NCBI GenBank assembly: GCA_003345595.1
Contig: PRDI01000015.1
Coordinates: 1-39,466 of the forward strand
DNA length: 39,466 nucleotides
Origin: Candidatus Thorarchaeota archaeon
GTDB taxonomy: Archaea > Asgardarchaeota > Thorarchaeia > Thorarchaeales > Thorarchaeaceae
Reading direction: 5' to 3'
The notes beneath the pieces were generated by a model that saw only the letters and a list, made by a program, of their open reading frames with translations, ran no database searches and was not told the origin of the DNA. The translations under genes and the position numbers were made by a program. This document shows, one piece after another, positions 35,173 through 39,466 of this stretch (positions are counted from its first letter, which is position 1; each line of letters opens with the position of its first letter).

Positions 35173-35946
35173 ATAGTGTGTACCAGTAGTGTTTACCGAG
35201 GACAACCATGATTATCTGCTTCCTTTTCTGTGGTGACCGCACTATGTTTCAGACTCCGAGTATGGCGCTCAAAACGAAATCCCCTATCGGCAAATGCTCG
35301 TAGCGCTATTCGGCTGGGTACCGAACATAATGATGATGAAGAGCGAGTATATTCAACAATGATAACCGCAAAGCATGTGAGATGCAAATGCCGTCAAATG
35401 GAACATTTGGTACCAAGTGACGGACATAAGATTTGCTCAAGTCAGTGACTAATAGTAACGACGAAAGACTGCTGAGTGTAGCTCACAAAAAATCGAGGGT
35501 ATGGAATAGGTATGGCGCAAAAGAGAGCCATCTAGCGGCTCGGCGGTCAAGGCGAAGGCACTGCCAAATGCGCCATTAGGATGGCTAAGGGCATCACCTT
35601 TGCCAACACCATTGCGTAGATGGTTGTATTGGGTGATCTTTTGAACAGCCTTTCGTATAAGAACCTGAAAACGGTACGCAATGGTTTGGATAGCATCGGC
35701 TTTTTGATCCCGACAGAACTACAGGTCAGTTATGCAGCCTCGTCCGGCTTTCCACTTTCGAGGAGTGTCGGCACAAGAGTGCTCTGCTCGGTCTGCTTTG
35801 ATTTCTGCAGATTGGCTCCAGTGTTTCTGCTCTTAACAATGGGTTGGTAATGTGCCTTTTGAATGCCCGCCTGTCACCTCAAAGACTATGCTTGCAGGCC
35901 AGCGCTTAGGGTATAGCTTATATCATACGAATAGCAGTGGCCGGGA
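35173..35946. other. Gene-poor region with one interrupted plus-strand frame
   Basis: The only structure I find is the plus frame from ATG 35512 to the stop at 35848-35850, broken by TAG at 35533-35535 and 35617-35619. The middle segment (RLGGQGEGTAKCAIRMAKG) has coding-like third positions. This may be a decayed gene. A TATA-like CTTATATC at 35917-35924 precedes the membrane-protein gene at 36056. No repeat or mobile element is evident. Confidence 0.3.
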
Positions 35947-36055
35947 ATGCTGGGAGCAACTGATTCTTCCCCTAGCACTTCTACGACCTCTCGGGTATCA
36001 GACCTAGCTGCACGCCAGAAGGACGACCCGGACGATCCATCTACGGTGATGAAGA

Positions 36056-36820
36056 ATGATCGAGTTAATGATAATCCTAGCCCTAAGCGGGATAATCCTA
36101 GTCATCTCTGCTCTGCTGAGGCTAAGAAAAGTCGGAAAGTTCAGATCATTGGGTAAGACCATTGAGGGCAAGTTTGACGTCAAGGGCTTAGACCTCTCGG
36201 GAAGAACTGAATATGCCGATTGCTTTTCTCACGATTGGTACATCCGGCATATGACAGGAACCCAGCACGGCCGAATGGGTGAATGGTTTCAGCGCCAGAT
36301 GATGGAAAGGACCATTGCGACCTTTCTCTGGTTTGGAGTCCTCCTTGGATGTTCCGCAATGTTGATTGGCCTGCTTGTATTCTCGTCGTTAAGGCTTCTT
36401 CAAGTGGGAGCTCTCGTCCTCTTCTTTGCTGTTTTGTTGGTAATCGGTTCAGGCGGAGTAAACGTCTCCGAGCAACTGTTGGCTGCTCTGTTACAAGCCA
36501 AACCGGATGAGTATCGGCGTGACGACTATGCCTATGTGAGGATCTCAATCAGAACGATTATGACATGGAGTCTGTTTTGTCTCGCCGTAGGAATAGTCTT
36601 CCTTGTTAGCGCACCCTTTGACACACTGTTGTTTGACGTACTTGGAACCGGAATCATGCTTTTTGGAGATGCAGTCCTTTGGGGCCCAATGCTTAGGCTC
36701 TTCTTGGTATGGGCGCCTCTTGGAGTAATCTACATCAGCTTGGTTGTCCCATTCATCTTCATAATCGTTCCACTGGTCATCTACTCGGCCTATCGTCGCA
36801 TAAGATATGGATCTGCATGA
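36056..36820 (+). CDS. Multi-pass membrane protein of unknown function
   Basis: The protein is 254 aa. A first hydrophobic helix at residues 3-22 is followed by a soluble loop of about 65 residues containing one Cys and several His (DCFSHDWYIRHMTG). Two helices near 88-130 come next, and then about three more after residue 165. No family is recognised. A TATA-like element near 35920 would give a long leader of about 110 bases, in which a 69-aa frame starting at 35947 overlaps the gene. Confidence 0.65.
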   Translation: MIELMIILALSGIILVISALLRLRKVGKFRSLGKTIEGKFDVKGLDLSGRTEYADCFSHDWYIRHMTGTQHGRMGEWFQRQMMERTIATFLWFGVLLGCSAMLIGLLVFSSLRLLQVGALVLFFAVLLVIGSGGVNVSEQLLAALLQAKPDEYRRDDYAYVRISIRTIMTWSLFCLAVGIVFLVSAPFDTLLFDVLGTGIMLFGDAVLWGPMLRLFLVWAPLGVIYISLVVPFIFIIVPLVIYSAYRRIRYGSA

Positions 36821-36957
36821 CATCGATTCCTTCTTTGCGCTGATGATATGGTCTGCGTGACGCAGCCGAACCGTCACATCTGAATGTTCATTAGTGCCTG
36901 CAGGGTAGCCGTCTTACCTTAGTAGTCACGGAGTCGTGGACGGCAATCTAGGATTCG

Positions 36958-36964
36958 AAGGAGG
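36958..36964 (+). promoter_or_regulatory. Ribosome-binding site that fixes the TTG start of pirin
   Basis: AAGGAGG ends eight bases before TTG 36973, an ideal Shine-Dalgarno spacing. No ATG in the frame precedes the conserved pirin N-terminus, so the site supports the TTG start. Confidence 0.7.
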
Positions 36965-36972
36965 ATACCGGT

Positions 36973-37830
36973 TTGGACAGACAGCGAAGTGTGGCGAAGG
37001 TCTGGAGAAGTCAACCGACGTTGGAAGGCGCAGGTGTGCGTCTGAAGCGAGCCTTTGGATTCTATGAAGTCAAGGCACTCGACCCATTCCTGCTGCTTGA
37101 TGACTTTCATTCAAAGAACCCGGACGACTACGTCGCAGGCTTCCCATGGCATCCACATCGCGGCATTGAAACCGTAACGTACATGATTAGCGGAAAGGTT
37201 GCACACAGAGATAGCTTGGGCAATTCGGGAGTGATTGGACCCGGCGACGTCCAGTGGATGACTGCAGGAAGCGGGATCATCCACGAGGAGATGCCTGAGC
37301 GAACAGAGGGAATGTTGGCGGGCTTCCAGCTATGGGCCAACCTGCCGGCATCTCACAAGATGATGCGCCCACGCTACCGAGGAGTGGAGAGCAAGGACAT
37401 ACCTGAGGTGACACTTGAAGGCGGCGCAAGAGTCAAAGTGATATGTGGTAGAGTTGATGCCACAGTGGGGCCAGTGACCGAGATAATAACGGACCCTGAG
37501 TATTTGGATGTCACACTGTCCAGCAAGGGCCACTTCGTTCATGCAGTCAAGAGTGGGTACACAGCTTTTGCACACGTCATAGACGGAAGGGGCTACTTCG
37601 ACAAGAACCGGAGTCAGTCTGTGGAATCAGAAACAACCGTCCTGTTCTCAGACGGGTCCGAGGTCGAAGCACTGGCTGCTGCCAGAATGTTCCGTTTTCT
37701 CCTGGTTTCGGGCAGACCTCTTAGGGAACCGGTTGCTTGGAGAGGGCCAATCGTAATGAATACTGAGAACGAGCTGGCACTGGCCTTCGATGAGTATAGG
37801 AATGGTACGTTCCTGAAGCACAGACAGTGA
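36973..37830 (+). CDS. Pirin-family cupin protein
   Basis: The protein is 285 aa with two cupin domains. The N-terminal cupin has the full pirin metal site: His60 and His62 in FPWHPHRGIET, and His104 and Glu106 in SGIIHEEMP, with GDVQWMTAGSG before it. Pirins bind Fe or another metal; some are quercetinases and others regulators, so the precise role is open. The TTG start is fixed by a strong AAGGAGG site. It converges on the zf-PARP gene with about 50 bases between stops. Confidence 0.92.
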   Translation: MDRQRSVAKVWRSQPTLEGAGVRLKRAFGFYEVKALDPFLLLDDFHSKNPDDYVAGFPWHPHRGIETVTYMISGKVAHRDSLGNSGVIGPGDVQWMTAGSGIIHEEMPERTEGMLAGFQLWANLPASHKMMRPRYRGVESKDIPEVTLEGGARVKVICGRVDATVGPVTEIITDPEYLDVTLSSKGHFVHAVKSGYTAFAHVIDGRGYFDKNRSQSVESETTVLFSDGSEVEALAAARMFRFLLVSGRPLREPVAWRGPIVMNTENELALAFDEYRNGTFLKHRQ

Positions 37831-37881
37831 TTATCACTAGCCGCCAATCAGGCGAATCAACCTGAAACCGGATTCCTCAGC

Positions 37882-38553
37882 TCAGCCGAGAGCCTTCCTC
37901 ATGTCCTCTTTCTCTTGGTCTGATAGTTTGTCGAGTCCCTCAAACGAGTCGACAGAGCGGTTGCTGATCCTGCTCTTCACACACTCAAGATGGTGCCAGC
38001 GGTACGTGACATGCTCTTGGAACATAGAAGGCTCGCCAACACGAAGATGACCTTTCTCAATAGGTAGGTTGCAGGTCCGACATGTCGCGCGACCAGACTT
38101 GGCTGTTTCAATCACCCACTTCATCTCCTCTTCCTTGTGCTCCTCATCGACAAACTCCTTGAGTGATTCTAGAAACTGCTTGGGATTGGGGCCTGCGAGT
38201 TCCGGTGTCAAAGTCACGATGAATGAGTCGTACTGCGTCGGTTTGTATGACACGTCAACGTTTCCGTTTTTGTTGACCTGCTTGATTTCGGAGAATGGCG
38301 GCCATTGACTCGTGTCCTTCATGTATTTGACCATCTGCTTGACCAGAACATTGGACGCGTCTCTCTTGGAGATCATCTTCAGACCATCACTGGTTACGAG
38401 TCCGTACGCTGTGGAAGTGAATGTCCTGCCGCTGTCATCAGTGACATGAGACTTGATGAGCACCAAAGACCCGATTGGTGCTCCGTTCTTCACCCTAGGC
38501 ATTCGGAAGGAGTTAGGGTTCACGAAGTATGCCCATTCTTCGTGAATGTCCAA
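37882..38553 (-). CDS. Protein with C-terminal PARP-type zinc finger
   Basis: The protein is 223 aa. Residues 150-222 match the zf-PARP domain of eukaryotic PARP1 and DNA ligase III. It has AKSGRATCRTC, then RVGEPSMF, a Trp-His-His-Leu-Glu-Cys segment (WHHLEC) and a following helix with VDSFEGLDKLSDQEKEDM. The zinc ligands are Cys158, Cys161, His188 and Cys191 (C-x2-C-x26-H-x2-C; PARP1 finger 1 has x28). In eukaryotes this finger recognises DNA breaks. The N-terminal 135 residues form an unrecognised alpha/beta domain; there is no PARP catalytic domain. TTG 38553 is used because a TATA-like box about 51 bp upstream gives a short leader and an in-frame TAG lies only 12 codons further up. Confidence 0.85.
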   Translation of the reverse strand: MDIHEEWAYFVNPNSFRMPRVKNGAPIGSLVLIKSHVTDDSGRTFTSTAYGLVTSDGLKMISKRDASNVLVKQMVKYMKDTSQWPPFSEIKQVNKNGNVDVSYKPTQYDSFIVTLTPELAGPNPKQFLESLKEFVDEEHKEEEMKWVIETAKSGRATCRTCNLPIEKGHLRVGEPSMFQEHVTYRWHHLECVKSRISNRSVDSFEGLDKLSDQEKEDMRKALG

Positions 38554-38600
38554 CCATTCGGTCAGATACAGACTCTCCCAAGATACCTACGTAGCCAAGT

Positions 38601-38608
38601 CATTAAAG
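38601..38608. promoter_or_regulatory. Possible bidirectional TATA-like element
   Basis: CATTAAAG is centred about 26 bp before ATG 38630 on the plus strand. Read on the minus strand as CTTTAATG, it is about 51 bp before TTG 38553, giving a leader of about 25 bases. It could drive both the zf-PARP gene and the micro-ORF chain. Confidence 0.35.
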
Positions 38609-38629
38609 CCTATCGCCACAAGGTAGAAC

Positions 38630-38704
38630 ATGGCGCTTGTTAGCTCTACTCAAGAAAACTTCGGGAACAAAGAGTTTCAGTGGCTCCATACATGTGGCCT
38701 CTGA
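38630..38704 (+). CDS. Possible leaderless 24-aa micro-ORF
   Basis: ATG 38630 coincides with the transcript start predicted from the TATA-like element at 38601-38608. The 24-residue product begins MALVSSTQENF and ends before TGA 38702-38704. The next small ORF begins one base later. It could be a leader peptide or a real small protein; support is positional only. Confidence 0.25.
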   Translation: MALVSSTQENFGNKEFQWLHTCGL

Positions 38705-38705
38705 G

Positions 38706-38795
38706 ATGGGAAAGACTAATAGCGGGAACGACGAGAGTGAATTGTCTACTATCCACTCGGTTCAAGACGTGTTGGGAGGTGCCAAAGAATGGTAG
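38706..38795 (+). CDS. Possible 29-aa micro-ORF coupled to the next gene
   Basis: It begins with MGKTNSGNDESEL and ends in GGAKEW. The start follows the previous stop by one base and the stop (TAG 38793-38795) overlaps the ATG of the following membrane protein, an arrangement typical of translational coupling. The ribosome-binding site of that next gene lies within this ORF. Confidence 0.3.
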   Translation: MGKTNSGNDESELSTIHSVQDVLGGAKEW

Positions 38796-38989
38796 CGAGT
38801 TACGGTGATTTCCTAGCGGCACTAGCGTGCATCCTCGTAGCATTCTCACTGCTTTTTGCGTTCGCGGCGTTGTCCACGATGCCTTACTCCGAAGCAGCCT
38901 CCATAGCTACATTTCAAATGACCGTGATGGCACTTGGCCTATCCGCAGTGGCCTGTGCCATACTCAGTAATGCCTATGCAGGAAAGTGA
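38789..38989 (+). CDS. Small two-helix membrane protein (66 aa)
   Basis: Two hydrophobic helices, at about residues 7-29 and 41-62, are separated by a short loop (STMPYSEAAS). GGGAGGTG about seven bases before the ATG is a strong ribosome-binding site, which is the main reason to believe this short gene. No family is recognised; small membrane proteins of this size often bind and regulate larger membrane complexes, but nothing here shows a partner. Confidence 0.65.
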   Translation: MVASYGDFLAALACILVAFSLLFAFAALSTMPYSEAASIATFQMTVMALGLSAVACAILSNAYAGK

Positions 38990-39226
38990 AAAGCCTGCTG
39001 TCACCGACAGCATGACACGAAGCATACGTTCGACACGCATGGGTTGCGGGATCCCTGAAAAGTTGGGCTTCTCCGCTAGGTTCCTGACTTCCGTGTGCCT
39101 TTCCTCGTTCAAGTGTTGGTCTTGGCATGGACCTAGACCTACTTCAAGAGCTGGTGAGTGAACACAGTCGGTCGGTGCCTTTTTCTGCATGGGAATCAAT
39201 CATGTGCCCAACAAGGGGGCTCGCAA

Positions 39227-39466
39227 ATGCGGCTTCGCAATCCAGTCATCCTCTCTGTCGTGTTCCTGTTGTCACTGCTCACACAGGTTTCAGCAACGAA
39301 CTCACAGGGCTTCGACTGGGCCGTCGCACCAGGGGATGAAATGCAGTTCACAGTCGATGCAAGTGGTCAGGGCGTGGGACCTTTGCACGAAGCGATGTAC
39401 TTCAGGGTCGACGAAGTACCTGAGCTCAGTGAAGATTTCGTGGTCATGAACAGAATACCGATTGTC
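39227..39466 (+). CDS. Exported protein, 3'-truncated by the window edge
   Basis: The 80 visible residues start with a Sec-type signal peptide: basic MRLRN, a hydrophobic core VILSVVFLLSLL, and a likely cleavage near TQVSA. The mature part opens with GFDWAVAPGDEMQFTVD, resembling the start of the ectodomain at 23347-24033. AGGGGG about eight bases before the ATG supports the start. The frame is open to the last base, so the C-terminus is unknown. Confidence 0.7.
   Translation, partial: MRLRNPVILSVVFLLSLLTQVSATNSQGFDWAVAPGDEMQFTVDASGQGVGPLHEAMYFRVDEVPELSEDFVVMNRIPIV

Noticed and set aside
35947..36156. 69-aa frame starting about 26 bp after a TATA-like element
   Set aside because: The product is low-complexity and its last half overlaps the membrane-protein gene in another frame; only the promoter spacing favours it.
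38934..39161. 75-aa frame overlapping the end of the small membrane protein
   Set aside because: Composition is not protein-like, and the start lies inside the better supported 66-aa gene.
1..39466. Search for tRNA, rRNA, CRISPR arrays, insertion sequences and att-like repeats
   Set aside because: No cloverleaf-like segment, regularly spaced repeats, transposase or integrase was found by eye; faint or degenerate examples could be missed without a computed scan.

Overview
The window looks like chromosomal DNA from an archaeon with roughly balanced base composition. The archaeal call rests on TATA-like boxes lying about 26 bp upstream of several start codons (short-leader or leaderless transcripts), several KaiC/RecA-like ATPases, a DUF1614-type membrane protein, and exported proteins rich in N-glycosylation sequons. 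A eukaryotic-looking PARP-type zinc finger and a stand-alone proteasome-like Ntn hydrolase make an Asgard lineage, perhaps Thorarchaeia-like, my best guess. That lineage is inference only: no rRNA, tRNA or ribosomal protein gene was found here.

Layout. 1-2.6 kb: two tandem paralogous surface/membrane proteins, the first cut by the window edge. 2.7-4.6 kb: an orphan DNA methyltransferase and a GNAT protein. 4.5-6.8 kb (minus): ATP-type phosphofructokinase, a zinc-ribbon protein and a DUF1614 membrane protein, probably one operon. 6.9-8.0 kb (minus): DinB-like and nitroreductase. 8.4-10.9 kb: a P3B (MgtA-like) P-type ATPase. 11.0-13.4 kb: a divergent pair, an FAD oxidoreductase and an unexported six-repeat propeller protein. 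13.6-20.7 kb: a small basic ORF, an exported GATase-like protein, a probable zinc protein, several membrane proteins and a saccharopine-dehydrogenase-like oxidoreductase. 20.9-26.4 kb: FGGY kinase, cyclophilin, an exported protein, pyroglutamyl peptidase, a LysE-family exporter and the proteasome-like hydrolase. 26.6-27.8 kb: a small protein and a winged-helix regulator.

27.9-34.5 kb is a signalling island: a double-domain KaiC-like ATPase, a CheY-like receiver and a Walker-A-less RecA-like protein in one minus-strand run. GNAT and TPR genes lie upstream, then a divergent single-domain KaiC-like ATPase and two more stand-alone receivers. No histidine kinase is present, so phosphoryl donors must be encoded elsewhere.

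34.5-36.0 kb is gene-poor. It holds a perfect-looking TATA box with no clear downstream gene, a probable frameshifted gene and an ORF interrupted by amber codons. 36.0-39.5 kb: a membrane protein, pirin, the zf-PARP protein, a chain of tiny overlapping ORFs ending in a two-helix membrane protein, and the start of another exported protein.

No CRISPR array, insertion sequence, tRNA, rRNA or origin was recognised. The strongest candidates for new biology are the archaeal zf-PARP protein with an unknown N-terminal domain, the KaiC/receiver island, the Thr-nucleophile proteasome homologue, and the micro-ORF chain that appears to share a bidirectional promoter with the zf-PARP gene.
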